Of a stretch of 64,000 bases of DNA, positions 44,194 to 56,128 are shown in pieces. Origin of the DNA: Brachypterus glaber (taxonomy: Eukaryota; Arthropoda; Insecta; Coleoptera; Kateretidae); assembly GCA_958510825.1 (NCBI GenBank), contig OY294045.1, forward strand, positions 96,160,988 through 96,224,987, read 5' to 3'. A program made the position numbers and the translations under genes. The number at the start of each line of letters is the position of its first letter. The stretch's first letter is position 1. The notes beneath the pieces were generated by a model that was given only the letters and a program-made list of their open reading frames with translations, was not told where the DNA came from and ran no database searches.

Positions 44194-45010
44194 TCATATC
44201 CCAGAGCTCTCATCATCAAGAAGTTCATCTGGTGAATACAACTCAATTTTAAGAAGTTTCATTTCAGCCAGAATTAGGGCTACCTTAATACCCTTTTGTT
44301 CCAATGTGGGTTGTAATTTGATTAATACCGATTGAGCAGTCGTAAAATCATTTTTAGAAATATCTGGACAAGAAACTTTCTCTTGAGGCATTTCGCAATC
44401 GGACTCAAACTCGTCATACATGCCCTCTTTAAAAGCAACTTCTGTAGTAATACTTTCAGATTCCATAGGTAATGTGTCTAATTTAGTTGGACATTTTGAA
44501 TAGTCAATTATATCAGAATTAAAGGGATACAGACCACATATCCGAAAACTTTCTTTTATACTTTCACACAATTCATTATCTCCTATAATGTTCTTGATAA
44601 AAGAACAAAAATCTGATTCAGTTAAAGTGCCAGATTCACTTTTCCAGTTGGTCAATGTTTTATCCCATTCACTTTTAAATGGTTTAAATATACTAGTTTC
44701 CGAAGGTTGCAAGATTTCTTCAGATGGTAAGGCGTAGAGTATAATTTCTTCTTTTATGCAAAACTCACATAAATCAAAAGTTAACTGAGCTTTTCTGCCG
44801 TCGATTAACACCAACACAGGCGTAGGAATACTGTTTTGTATCATCCAAGTGTGCACAGCATTCACTAGATAATCATAGTAAATTTCCCCATTGCTTAACC
44901 CAGATTCTGACTTACCTAAAAACCAACCAGAAGGTACACTATCTGCTATTTTATCTGGTGGATCAATATAAATACCACCATAGGATCTAGTATATTTCCA
45001 TAAGCATTAA
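44194..45010 (-). pseudogene. Array unit 4: C-terminal transposase fragment
   Basis: As unit 2, with the shared 4-bp deletion. It differs by DGRKAQ in place of DGNKAQ and GIKVALILAEM near the end. Confidence 0.85.
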
Positions 45011-45434
45011 ACATTGTTAAAACAGTAATATATTTTTTTTTTAATTCTTGGTCATTAACTGTTCCAGGGTAGATATAGGCATTTGTAGCAATAAATATTT
45101 ACTGGACCTGCTTTAATTTGTTTTATTTGTGTTCTGTGCATCGAGCTATGTAAGATAAATACGTTTTTAATATAATAAAATTTAATTACGTCCCTGTCTT
45201 ACATTAATCTGTTTTAAATGTAAACATTCTACTATAAGTGTGACACCAACTATATATACCCACTTATACTGTAGAAGTTAAAAGTAGTTAATTGAAATCG
45301 TGGTTTAAAGGATTTGTAAAAGTAATCATGTAGTAATTAACATATATTACAGAATTAATATACAATAAAAAATAATAATGAAAAAATAACAAAAGTGTTG
45401 TAAAATCTATATCCAGGTATTATCTACCAGCAAT

Positions 45435-46861
45435 TCATATCCCAGAGCTCTCATCATCGATAAGTTCATCTGGTGAATACAATTCAATTTTAAGAAGTTT
45501 CATTTCAGCCAGAATTTGGGCTACATTAATACCCTTTTGTTCCAATGTGGGTTGTAATTTGATTAATACCGATTGAGCAGTCGTAAAATCATTTTTAGAA
45601 ATATCTGGACAAGAAACTTTCTCTTGAGGCATTTCACAATCGGACTCAAACTCGTCATACATGCCCTCTTTAAAAGCAACTTCTGTAGTAATACTTTCGG
45701 ATTCCATAGGTAATGTTTCTAATTTAGTTGGACATTTTGAATAGTCAATTATATCAGAATTAAAGGGATACAGACCACATATCCGAAAACTTTCTTTTAT
45801 ACTTTCACACAATTCATTATCTCCTATAATGTTCTTGATAAAAGAACAAAAATCTGATTCAGTTAAAGTGCCAGATTCACTTTTCCAGTTGGTCAATGTT
45901 TTATCCCATTCACTTTTAAATGGTTTAAATATACTAGTTTCCGAAGGTTGCAAGATTTCTTCAGATGGTAAGGCGTAGAGTATAATTTCTTCTTTTATAC
46001 AAAACTCACATAAATCAAAAGTTAACTGAGCCTTGTTGCCGTCGATTAACACCAACACAGGCGTAGGAATACTGTTTTGTATCATCCAAGTGTGTACAGC
46101 ATTTACTAGATAATCATAGTAAATTTCTCCATTGCTTAACCCAGATTCTGACTTACCTAAAAACCAACCAGAAGGTACACTATCTGCTATTTTATCTGGT
46201 GGATCAATATAGGGAAACACCACCATAGGATCTAGTATATTTCCATACGCATTAAACATTGTTAAAACGGTAATATATTTTCTTAATTCTTGGTCGTTAA
46301 CTGTTCCAGGGTAGATATCTTTTTCATCAGAGAAAAACTTAATTTCATCAATAACTAATATTCTTTTAGGATCTGTTAAAATATCCTTACAATAATTTTC
46401 ATGCAGATAGGATTCTAATTTTTCAAACCACTTTCTGATTTGTTCTTCCGTTAATCGTTGTTTCGCTTTGCTTTGAGTTTCTTTTTCAATAAGAGATATT
46501 TCTAAATGTCTTCTTTTGAAGTTTTTATACCATGTTGGACCCGGTCTGCCATCTTTGAAAGGCGTTTGTCTTTCAGTTTCAATAATGATTTCCTGTACAC
46601 TGTTGAGTAAATTCTCTTTTTTAAGGGGAAATCCAGTCGACATTATGTCGATGAGCCATTTAACTAAATCTGTTTCTTCATTTGGAGTTAGAATTGATTT
46701 TGGGTTTAATATTTCCCTGCGAAGACGACCCTGGACAGTAGCTCTGGGTAATCCATACTTTCTACACGTTTCTCGAATTGATATGTTTTTTTCTTTTATA
46801 TCTTTTAGGGCAGCCACCATTGTCTGTGAGGTGTATTTCTTTTCCGCTTTTGTCACTTTAC
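45435..46861 (-). CDS. psq-DDE gene exon 3 (third HTH and DDE domain)
   Basis: An uninterrupted 475-codon frame. There is no ATG at its 5' end; instead TTTTGTTTAAAG precedes GTAAAGTGAC, and using that AG gives the frame needed after exon 2. The acceptor is weak (A before AG). The stop follows DESSGI. Confidence 0.88.
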
Positions 46862-49800
46862 CTTTAAACAAAATATTTTAAAATTAGTATATTTTAAAAA
46901 ACTGATTAATAAGCTATCATATGAGATTTTAGTTTAAGTTTTTACAAGCTTTTATTTAACTTGTTAGTCTATTATCAGTTAGTTACTAATTAGTTTGTAA
47001 TTTGAAAACCTTGCAATAGATATTTCGTCGGCTTAGAGTGGTAACCCGTTAACTCCTTTTGACCAAACTTTACAGAAAACGAAAAAAAAACTTAGGGGAA
47101 GTCCGGGTTAACTGGGCCGCTTTTTTTTATATCGAGTTTTTGAAAAACCTGTAAACAATTTTCATATATTTTCTATAGCAAAAGCAAAATAGTAGAACAT
47201 ATTAATACTTCAGACAAATATTATTTATATAAAAAAAGTTATTAACGATAAACCAATTGACCCGGCTGAACCAGTTAACCCCATAGGGCAGGGTTAACTG
47301 GACCACTACTCAGGGTTAACTGGTCCACTAACAAAAATGTATTGTATTGTAATTATTGTGAATAAAAATCAAATAAAATTTAATTCTAACATAAAAATAG
47401 ACAACATAATATGTTAAATATTAGATATATCTGAGGGTTAACTGGTCCGGGGTTAACCCCGAACTAATTAATATTGACATAAGTGGTGCAGTTAACCCCG
47501 AACCAGTTAACCCTGAGTGACTCCACTGAATAAAATCATAAAATTTTATTACTTAATAAGATATTAGAAGGCGGAAATTATGCAGAATAATTAATAAAAT
47601 ACTCAGTATATTAGGTAAAATATTAGTCTAGGTCCTCCTATTAATAAAAAAGTATTAATTAAAAAATAAAAGTTAAGGTAAATACCCACTTTTCATCGAA
47701 AAAAATTAACTTTCTTTACTACAACTTACACGTGGACAACACGGTCCGTCATAATACTTTAAACAATACTACTAACTAAATATCACTAGAATTTGCCCTA
47801 AGGCGCCAATACTAATAAAAGAAGTTGATAAAATCCAGGTGGACCAGTTAACCATGTGGCCCAGTTAACCCTGACTTCCCCTATAATTATTTCTATAATT
47901 ATTGTATAACAAAATGAAAAATCCGGTTTCTTTATTGGCGCGTTTTGGAGTTTTTTTGACAACTATCAACTATAAAAAATAATTTGGGCTTGATTTTTAT
48001 TGAATTAAAAAGGAGATGGCAGGTTTTCTACTGTCGAGACAAATCTCCATCAAGGAGTTGCAGGTTTTAGGTAAAGTTTTTTCAAAAAATAAAGCAATTA
48101 TTGCAAAGGCGAAGAAAAAATAAAATTTTTGACCACCCTAATGGCGCGGATTTTCTTTTTTATTTTTTTCGTTATTTTATTCGAAATCAGAGGTATCAAA
48201 AATAGTCGTATGCAAAAATTCAGAATTTTGTCCCTGTTTTTTTTTCTGGCCCACTGTGGAATATTTTGATTTTACGGTTGATTCTGGGAGATATTCCCCA
48301 TTGCCAATCATCGCCAAAATTTACAGGCTTATTATTTTCTAACGCATTAAGAAGCCTTCTAGCCCTACCCGAAAACCCAACTAAAAAAAAAACATTTTTC
48401 GACCAACCCTAATCACACCCCCACGAAATGACCTAATCGGGAAATTCAGCAGATGAGTCGGCAAAATTTTAGTCCAGTCGGCAGAATGAAGTAGATGTGA
48501 TAAGCTTGAAATTTATTATGGGGTAAAAAGTGGGGTAAAAATAGTTAAAAAAAAAATGCCGATGCAAAAAAATGGAGTTAAAATTATTGGCAGGGGTAAA
48601 ATTTTTCAATAAAACCTGAAAAAATATATTTTTTGCACGACCAAGACTAAAACCTAATTTTACGCTTTCATTTTCGGGACTAAACTTGCCGTTTTTCTCC
48701 CTAGGGAATAAAAATCACGGCAACCTTGATAATATTAAAATATTATACCTACTATGTGCTTTGCTGGTTCACAAATTAGTGGTGTTTTGTAATAAATTAG
48801 CGATTCAAACCAATTTATTTGATTTTAACAAAGAAAACCTTTAAAAATAACATTGTTATAACAATTTATACATAACTTAAAATTTATCATCTTCGTCCAT
48901 TTTTTTGTGTCAACCATATTAAAAAACAATGGAGATTTCTCCCGTTAGATTAAACAGGGACAAAAGTTCTACCCAAAAAGGATAGAAGACATACATACAC
49001 TCCCACTTCCACCCCACCAAACAAATTCTGTATTTGTTCTTTGTTGAACAAATACAATATTTACTTGGCCGGGCGAAAAGTGTAAAGAAATTACTGGCGC
49101 CATCTAAATTTTAGTAGAATTATCTTATTCTACAGATTCACATTAGCTATGTTCGTTCGTGCCGCTCACTGCTACACCTTCCGGCCAACCAAATAAATAC
49201 TGTATTTGTTGTGTGAAAAACAAATACAGTATTTATTTGGTTGGCTGGAAAGTGTAGCATAAATGAGATAGAGATAGGGTAGACGTCTTTTGTTTCATAA
49301 TTCTAGTTGTAGAGAGCTCCATTGAAATCGCGATAGCCATGAAACTGACTTTTCGCAATTTACAGGCATCTTGATTAAATTACGAAAGTAAAACAACCGA
49401 TTTTAGACGCGTGGTTTTTAATTTTAATTTTATCTACCTACCTAAATTAACTAAAACAGCCAGTTTAGTCCCTTGGTATATAAATAACTATTATATACCG
49501 AATTTATTTATTTTGCTAAAATGAAAAGCTGTAAAATCAATTGTTTTTGCAATTTTTTCTTTAAAGACTGCACAAAGTTGTACTAAGTATAATACAACAA
49601 CAAAATATAAATGAAATAATTTTTGGCTCTGATGATTACTCTTTTATATCCTCTCCCTTCTCTTACCTTGAGTAAAGGTGGGTTGCTGTCCAAGTTGTGC
49701 CCGTTTTAAATGTCCTCTTAAAGTTGATCTGGGAACTCCGAATTTTAGGCATGACTCACGAATCGACATATTAAACTCCATAACTCCTTGTATGGCATCT

Positions 49801-52099
49801 TCTAATTGTTTTCTGGAGTATGCATACGAATGAGAAGTACGAGCCGCTGTAACTGCAAAAAAAAAAATAGATGAATAATTACAACTTTTTTATTGCTTTA
49901 TAAAAAGACTGTGCTATAGCTATGCAAAAAAGCTTATTTCTACTAAAAGAAAAATGTCGCGGGAAATTTGTGACAACGACTACTTGAGGACACTTTTATT
50001 TAATAAATTATTTATTTATTTATTTACGGGACTTCCCCATTACGGTTATAATTACATATTATTGTACTACTATAGTTATAACTATACTAAATATAATTAT
50101 TATAACAAAAAAAATACTAAGCTAAAAAAATTCTAAAAATATACTTAAATATAAATGTACTACCCTAAGAAAATTTCGTTTGGACTTTTTACTGAATGTT
50201 ATTTGTTAATAAATATTTTTTATTTATATCGCCACCATTGGTATTTAATACTTTACTTGTGATATTAAATACTGCAATGTGTGTATTGTATACAAAATGT
50301 TGTTATACTAACATAGAGGCCGTGCTGGTAGATTTGGATCCCCACGCAACATGTGTTTATAAATACTGTAACATTTGGTAAATTATATCACAGTTATAGT
50401 TTGGTATACTTTAAGTTGTAGTTGTTGTGTTATTGATCTAGTTTAAAGTATGTTACAGTATTTAGTAAAATAACAATCGGTAAATAATACCAAAATTTTG
50501 ATTATTAATACAGAGGGAAGTAAAAAAAAGGATCGATTATTTTACCAGTGTGTAATTGTGTGTGGTTGCAATCTTCATATTATAACTTACCAAAATTTTG
50601 GTATTATTTCCCAGTCAACACAAATACATGGCAGGAACATAGCAGGTACATAACCACTGTTCTATGTGATGTTGCAGACATGTAATTTTTATAGCCCATG
50701 TATAGTCCTTGGACTTTAACAATTCCGCCTCAAGTTATGTATCAGCTACATAACATGCTACATATCAGATACATACTAGGTACATAACAATAAAAGTAGG
50801 CGTTTCCGAATTTTGCTTGTTATAGAGTGCATCATAGATTTAGACATGGTGAACATTTTTACGTCTTTTTGATAAACCTAATAATTAAAGTATATAAATA
50901 TCTTTATATGTAGCATCCATCAGGCAAAATTCTTATACGATGTGCATTTTTACTGTGAAAGCAAACTTTCTACCAGTCTTAAAAATCATGGGCCACATAA
51001 AAAGCCAATTTTTAGAAAAAAATAGCAAATAATCATTTAAAAAAAATATATATATATTTTAATTTTTTGTCTAAAATTATCTAAAATCAGTTTAGTTGTC
51101 TAAAAATACATGCGTTTCTACTACTTAAGGGTAAAACTTTTATTATTAACAACAATTTTAAGAATATTAGTGATTTTAACCTATAAAAATTAAAATAATA
51201 TAGACGCCATATTTAGTATTGAATTCATAACATTTTATGTATCGTGTATGTTCTCGTACCATGTATATGATACATAACATGCAATATTGCATCTTATGTA
51301 TCATACATAGGTATGTTACATCTTATGTAATATGGCACATGTAACGTAAAAAATCTTTCTGTTATAGGGCATGTTATGTAGCATACATATGTATGTTATG
51401 TCTCATGTAATATGGCACATGTTACCTAAAAAATCTTTCTTTACCATGTTGCATCCATATATGTGCGGACTGGGTTACCGGTTGTTAATTTTTCTGATAC
51501 TGTAACCTACTTCAAACTAGATCAGTAATACAACTTAACAACAACTCAAAGTATACCATACTATAAGTGTGATATGATTTACCAAATGTTACAGTAATTT
51601 TTACTTTCGGTTTTTATTTAATAACTTAGGAATCCTTTGAGATATAGCAACAAGTTTTTGCACGTAAACTAATCTGAATAAGGCCCATCTTCGTATGTTA
51701 TTTTCATGTACTAATTTTAACCAGAGGTGTGTAAAACGGGGGGGAGGGGATTATTAGTTTTTATCCCAAACTTTTTTCTGTGTATTTTTTTGTAATTACG
51801 ACGCATTTTTAGACCTATGTTTATAGCAACTTTTTCTCATATTTTCCTATGTAGAATCACCCCTTTAGATAATAATTGTCACTTTACTATTAAGCACTAT
51901 GTTTATAAATATATATACCTAATCCACTGGAATTTTTGCCTTTGAGCCGGTCCTGTATTATAGTCCTGGGAAGTCCAAATATTATACAAGCATCCTGAAT
52001 CGACATATCCTGCTTCCTAATTGACTCGCATGCATCTTTAACATCCTCTTCAGTATATTTTTCTTCAGGCTCCATTATAAAATTCAGTTTTTTTTCTCC
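45435..52099 (-). CDS. Three-psq-HTH, DDE transposase-derived gene
   Basis: The coding exons are 52075-51919, 49852-49667 and 46861-45435; joined they give 589 aa. Exon 1 follows a TTTTACAG acceptor and a 24-nt leader, so a 5' non-coding exon must exist upstream. Both introns are phase 1. Each exon carries a pipsqueak-type helix-turn-helix: MSIQDACIIFGLPRTIIQDR (exon 1), MSIRESCLKFGVPRSTLRGH (exon 2) and ISIRETCRKYGLPRATVQGR (exon 3). Exon 3 continues with a second helical DNA-binding region (GRPGPTWYKNFKRRH) and a pogo/jerky-like DDE domain with candidate metal-binding residues D286 (VIDE), D388 (LIDG) and E422 (QPSE), where relatives usually have Asp. Known for the family: psq-HTH plus DDE_1 proteins derive from pogo/Tigger-like transposons. 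The three-HTH assembly rests on splice phase and order and needs transcript support. No terminal inverted repeats were found around it. Confidence 0.72.
47095..47881 (-). repeat. Family H element, copy 2
   Basis: 787 bp, GGGGAAGTCCGGGTTAACTG to the complement, flanked by TA both sides. It has about ten GGTTAACTGG-type motifs in both orientations. It lies in the last intron of the psq-DDE gene and is about 150 bp longer than copy 1. Confidence 0.8.
47882..48928. other. Intron sequence, no exon seen
   Basis: AT-rich with several homopolymer runs; no further psq-type exon or recognised repeat. Confidence 0.4.
48929..49322 (-). repeat. Family I repeat, copy 2
   Basis: The inverted copy of 7363-7756: ATGGAGATTTCTCCCGTTAG at one end, GTAGAGAGCTCCAT at the other, with the same two AAATACAGTATTTATTTGG-type hairpins. 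Confidence 0.75.
49667..49852 (-). CDS. psq-DDE gene exon 2 (second HTH)
   Basis: A TTTTTTTGCAG acceptor and GTAAGA donor bound 186 bp, phase 1 at both ends. It encodes SYAYSRKQLEDAIQGVMEFN followed by MSIRESCLKFGVPRSTLRGH, a pipsqueak-type helix-turn-helix. Confidence 0.75.
50361..51603. repeat. Palindromic element split by a nested insertion
   Basis: ACTGTAACATTTGGTAAAT at the left is mirrored at 51580-51602, and the arms continue through TTTGGTATAC and GATCTAGTTTAAAGTA. The right arm is interrupted by the element at 50610-51474: the left arm reads GGTAAATAATACC, while the right arm reads GGTATTATTT and resumes TTACCGG after the insert. Confidence 0.75.
50610..51474 (+). mobile_element. 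CCC-type element B: CCCAGTC ends, TACATAAC-rich termini
   Basis: 865 bp with ends CCCAGTC and GACTGGG and a 2-bp TT target duplication readable from the host palindrome. The outer 180-260 bp on each side are saturated with ATACATAAC / TATGTTACAT variants, including a tandem duplication of about 77 bp near 51300-51440. The inner core (50796-51216) is homologous to the core of the element at 60162-61734 although the ends are unrelated. It is non-coding. Confidence 0.75.
51605..51868 (+). repeat. Family D-related fragment
   Basis: GAGATATAGCAACAAGTTTT followed by AGGCCCATCTTCGTATGTTA matches part of the 27.7-kb relative. The right end TATGTAGAATCACCCCTTTA is an inverted family D terminus. Confidence 0.55.
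51919..52099 (-). CDS. psq-DDE gene exon 1 (start codon and first HTH)
   Basis: Acceptor TTATTTTACAG, then a 24-nt untranslated leader and ATG at 52075. It encodes MEPEEKYTEEDVKDACESIR and MSIQDACIIFGLPRTIIQDR, ending one base into a codon before GTATAT. Confidence 0.72.
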
Positions 52100-52892
52100 T
52101 GTAAAATAAAAATGCAAAAGCAAAAGATATATTGAAAAAAAAACAAATTTTACCACGAAAGCGCTACTATTTTCAAGGTTTTTATTTTTTTTTTCAAAAA
52201 GCCTACAACGACGATCTTGGATAAGGAATCTATGTTCCAAACTTGAAGTCTTTATCTTAAAGCGTTCCCGAGTTACCGTGTTCACAATTTTTCCCGGATG
52301 TCGTCCGATGACCAACCGACAAACAGAATTTTTTTCGCCGAAATATCTTTTACTAACGCAAGTCTTTTCTTAGGAAACTGTAACTTTTTGTTAATATTGC
52401 CCTGTTGAAAATGACGAGTCTGCGCGGGTATAAATGGTGCACAAACCCGTAATTTTCAATAGGGTGGTTGTAAGAAAAAAATTCTTTATTTTTTCTAGTT
52501 TTTTTTTTATTATTGCGTTAGTAAAAGAAAATAATATTTTTTTATTGTTTTTTTTACATTACCGAATTTTATATATAAAATCCGTCAGTCCGGGAGATTT
52601 GTTACCATAGCTTGCTTAGTCAAAGTTCCAGTTAGAGATTATTTTGGCAAAATCGGGGTGGGGAGGTAAAAACATTTTTTTTATTTTTTTTTTCGAAAAA
52701 ATAAACTTAAAAAAAAATTGTAAACTTTTGATTTTTTTTATTTCTGTTTTAATTTTTTTTTTTTCGTTTTTGGTTTGGATAATCTTAAGTTTAAGGGGAA
52801 AGTATTATTTTGTTGGCAGCAGTATTTTTTTAATTTTTTTTTGTGGAAATAAACTATAACAGTTATAGTTACTATAAGTATAAAAGTATGGT
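52100..52892. other. Upstream region of the psq-DDE gene, promoter not identified
   Basis: Contains long T/A runs, a dispersed-repeat segment (52190-52330) and a hairpin CCCTGTTGAAAATGACG / CGTAATTTTCAATAGGG (about 52400-52465). No first exon could be defined. Confidence 0.4.
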
Positions 52893-54010
52893 AATAGTTA
52901 TTTATGGTACAAGTGGGTAAAGTAAGATATTTCCCATGAGAAAATTAACCTGCGAGGCGTTAGCCAAGCAGGTTAATTTTCGAGAGGGCAATATCGGTTT
53001 ACCCATGAGTGCTATACAAGGTTTTATCCAATAAATAGCTTAGGAATTCATATTATTATTAAAAATTTTAATGACATTTACAAGAAAATAATTTGACAAG
53101 TGACAGTTGAGTGGGTGAAATAAATAATTATCCACTCAATAAAGTAAAAGCCACGCGGGGGTTATTATTGACCCAGGTAGCAAAATAACATGACATTTAC
53201 GTGAAAGCCACGTTAATATGTGACATGTGATGTTAAGATTGTAGACACATTTAACAAGAATGTAGCATGGTGGGGATGTCCTAAGTCCGCCCCTAATAAC
53301 ATCACACAATGACATCCCGAAAATAACGTGTTTGTGACATCATAAATCCACATTCCTGTTATATCTAATATCTTATGGATGCCGTTACTGGTACTTTAAT
53401 ATTTAAATAATATGCTAGGATATTAGCTTTTTTTAAATAAAACCATTAAAAACGCTATAACCCTATAAAAAAATCGGATTTAAAATCAATCAGTAATTGA
53501 AACAATCACAGATTGAAAAAGATAGATTCTAAATACGAAATTGCAGATTAAGCGGAGAATGTATTCCTTTAATCCGTGTCCGTGGTCTTGAGAAGCCCGG
53601 CAGAGCCACCCATTGGAAATTATATAATGTGTATACAATTTTCTTATAATAATTTACTCTATCAACATCATCTTATATCAATTTTTTTGCTTCGAACGTC
53701 GGTGAGAAGCAAAATAACATGACATTCACGTGAAATCCACGTTAATATGTGACATGCGATATATTCACAGCGTTGCTAAATATTTGTTATTAAATAACAT
53801 GGTTATCACGTCACACGTGTTACGTTGCAAATGTGATGTTAAATACATGTTATTTTTCAATAATATGTGATGTTATGATTTAGTTTAAAAATACACCCAA
53901 AAGTGATGTTAATTTCTTGTAATATAACATCCCTTGCTACCTGGGGAGTTTATCTATTTAAAATAAAGCTGGTAATTGTCTTATTATCTGTATGTATTGG
54001 ATAAAAACTT
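52893..54010 (+). repeat. Family B repeat, copy 3, split by CCC-type element A
   Basis: 52893-53171 and 53946-54010 together match copies 1 and 2 without gap: TTATTATTGA resumes as GAGTTTATC after the insertion. Confidence 0.85.
53172..53945 (+). mobile_element. CCC-type element A, copy 1
   Basis: 774 bp, CCCAGGTAGCAAAATAACAT to GCTACCTGGG, inserted in a family B repeat with a 2-bp GA duplication (53170-53171 and 53946-53947). TGATGTTA / TAACATCA motifs are scattered through both ends. The first 55 bp recur internally at about 53705. It is non-coding. Confidence 0.9.
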
Positions 54011-54084
54011 TTTTTAGGAAAATAGAAATAAACATTTTTAATTGGGCCTGGTTAGGGTTCTTATACCTACTGGTAGAAATTGGA

Positions 54085-54330
54085 TTAAATAAAAGGGTTT
54101 CTTTTAGTCAATTACCACTACTTATTATAATATAATAATTTATAATAAATCGTGGTAATTGACTAAAGGCCACTTGCACCAACGATGGTTTAACTTTAAA
54201 CTTGGATCAAATTGACGATCGACCAATCAGAACGCAGTATTTTTAACTTAAACCCAGTTTAGTCTAGGTAATCCCAGTTTCAACGTTGGTGCAAGTGGCC
54301 CTAAAAGAAACCCTTTTATTTAATATGGTA
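54085..54330. repeat. Palindrome with a nested GGCCACTTGCACC element
   Basis: The outer arms are AATAAAAGGGTTTCTTTTAG and the complement. The right arm is split at GACTAAA by a 135-bp element with ends GGCCACTTGCACCAACG (about 54167-54301), leaving CTAAA on both sides as the likely 5-bp duplication. Confidence 0.75.
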
Positions 54331-55295
54331 AAATGTTATATTTAAATCCAATCAGTTTCAGTCCGTCCCTGTCTTTCACAAGCTGGCCGGTTGGCGGCCA
54401 TTTTTATGGCCGTGTATACGGCCGGTGATATAAGGTGGATCTTTTTTAACCTGATTAAATTTATTCATTATTTTTATAATGTTCTGATAATAAAATCAAA
54501 CATGGGTAAAAATTATTTCCCACCTTTTTACGATTTGAATTTTACACAGCACGTAGCGCTACACTAAAGATATTCGATTTTTCATAGCATAAAACATTTT
54601 AAAAAGAGCGAGTTTATAAAAAATATCATTTCTAAACCATCATTCAAGAATATTATTAAGATTTGCAAGAAAATTACTTACCAGGTATTATTTATTTAAC
54701 ATTTATAAATTAAGGAACAACATGTTTTAGTTAGGAATGCTGTAAAACGTCTGACATTACGCATGCGCAAACTAGGAAACAGGACCGTAGTTAGATCATA
54801 TAGACATCCTATAGATTTTATACTGGTAACAAAATTTAAAAAGGTTATTGATATATTACACGTAAGCGCATTTTTTGCCCATTCTGTGGATTTTATTTTT
54901 CTTTGTGACGGTGAGTTAGTGTGGTTAATTTATTACTTTCCCCAGGGAAAGTCTTGCGTTAGTAAAAAAAATAATACTATAATTATTATACTAATCTGTC
55001 GGCATGTCCGCGAACATTTGTGCTAAAGACATGAAATTTGTAACAAAAGTTCTCGACTGGGAGTGTTTTTGGTATAATTCGGGGTCAAAAAAGGTAAAAT
55101 TTTTTTTTCAATATTTTTTTTTTTTCAATTTTTCTCCAAGAAAAGCACATTTTCGAAAACAAAAGAAAAATAAATAAAAAAAATTAAAAAAATTGGCTTA
55201 TTATAGAGGAAATATATTTTTGTATTGATAGTTTTTTTTAGTATTACAGTGGCGGTCGCTTGTAACCAATCCACTTATAACGAACTTGGGGTTAT
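54331..55295. other. Interval without a recognised gene
   Basis: Includes a GGCCGG-rich hairpin (54385-54430) and an AT-rich remainder. An open frame at 54763-55026 has no recognisable domain. Confidence 0.4.
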
Positions 55296-56020
55296 ACAGA
55301 GGTGATTCTACGTTAAAAAATATAAAAAAAGTTCCTATAAAGGTTGGTCCGGAAATGAGTCCTAAGGGAGCTACGGCCCTTTAAAACTACAATAAAAATA
55401 AGGTTTTTAATTAATAACTTTTGTACCCTTTAAGCTAGAGCGACGAACTTTTGCATGTATACTAGTATTAATAAGGGCAATAAGTTCATGTTCATTAATT
55501 TTTTTTTAAATCTATCCAGATCTGGGCTTTATCCTTTATCCTCGAGGCGTGCCTAGACGGACAAAATATGTGAGGCTTAACACATTTTTGCCCCAAACTT
55601 TTTTATGTATATTGTTTGTGGATTTTTGGTAAAAAATATAGATTCCTTGAGTAAAAATACATAAAAAATGTCACAGTGTAACAATGTAGGAGCAACAGTT
55701 TAAAAAAAAATGCAATTAAGAGGAAGTAACATTTTGTGCCACCAAAAACGTTACTTTTTAAAAGGCTATTACTCCTTTAATATTAAATTTAGGTGTTTTG
55801 GTGAAGAAAACTTTTTTTCTTAGTTTTAAATGAAGAATCGCCCAGCAGCATTAAAATTTTATTGGTGCTTTTTTTGTTCTCCATTCAATATGTCCATCTT
55901 CGAAGGGCCGCAGCTCCCTTAGGGCTCATTTCCGGACCAACCTTTATAGGAACTTTTTTTCATATTTTATAACGTAGAATCACCTCTTAAATTTCTCGAA
56001 CTTATTTCTGAATAACCCTG
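55296..56020 (+). repeat. Family D MITE, copy 4
   Basis: TA-flanked, CAGAGGTGATTCTACG to GAATAACCCTG, diverged from copies 1-3. It lies within an AACGAA / TTCGCTTATAACGAATC-type flanking repeat. Confidence 0.75.
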
Positions 56021-56128
56021 TATAACAAACCATTGCGAAGGTCTGTACGCCTATATTTGACATTTTTTTTCGATAACTTCGCTTATAACGAATCATTTCA
56101 CCCGATTCTTTATAGTACTTTATACAAG

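Larger units (their letters stand above)
40168..45083 (-). repeat. Tandem array of four partial copies of the transposase gene's 3' half
   Basis: Four units precede the full gene: about 40168-41400, 41401-42636, 42637-44045 and 44046-45083. Typical unit length is 1.23 kb: C-terminal coding region plus some 350 bp of 3' flank. Units 1, 2 and 4 share the same 5' breakpoint (GGGTAGATAT joined to AGGCATTTGTAGC) and the same 4-bp deletion after GGATCAATATA. Unit 3 extends further into the coding region and joins unit 4 at a different point (TTTTTCAATA|GTTAATTG). Identity between units is very high, so the amplification is recent. Confidence 0.9.

Noticed and set aside
46516..46881. 121-codon open frame on the + strand
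   Set aside because: It is the antisense shadow of the psq-DDE coding exon.
54763..55026. 87-codon open frame on the + strand
   Set aside because: No recognisable domain, no splice-site support and no related sequence in the window.
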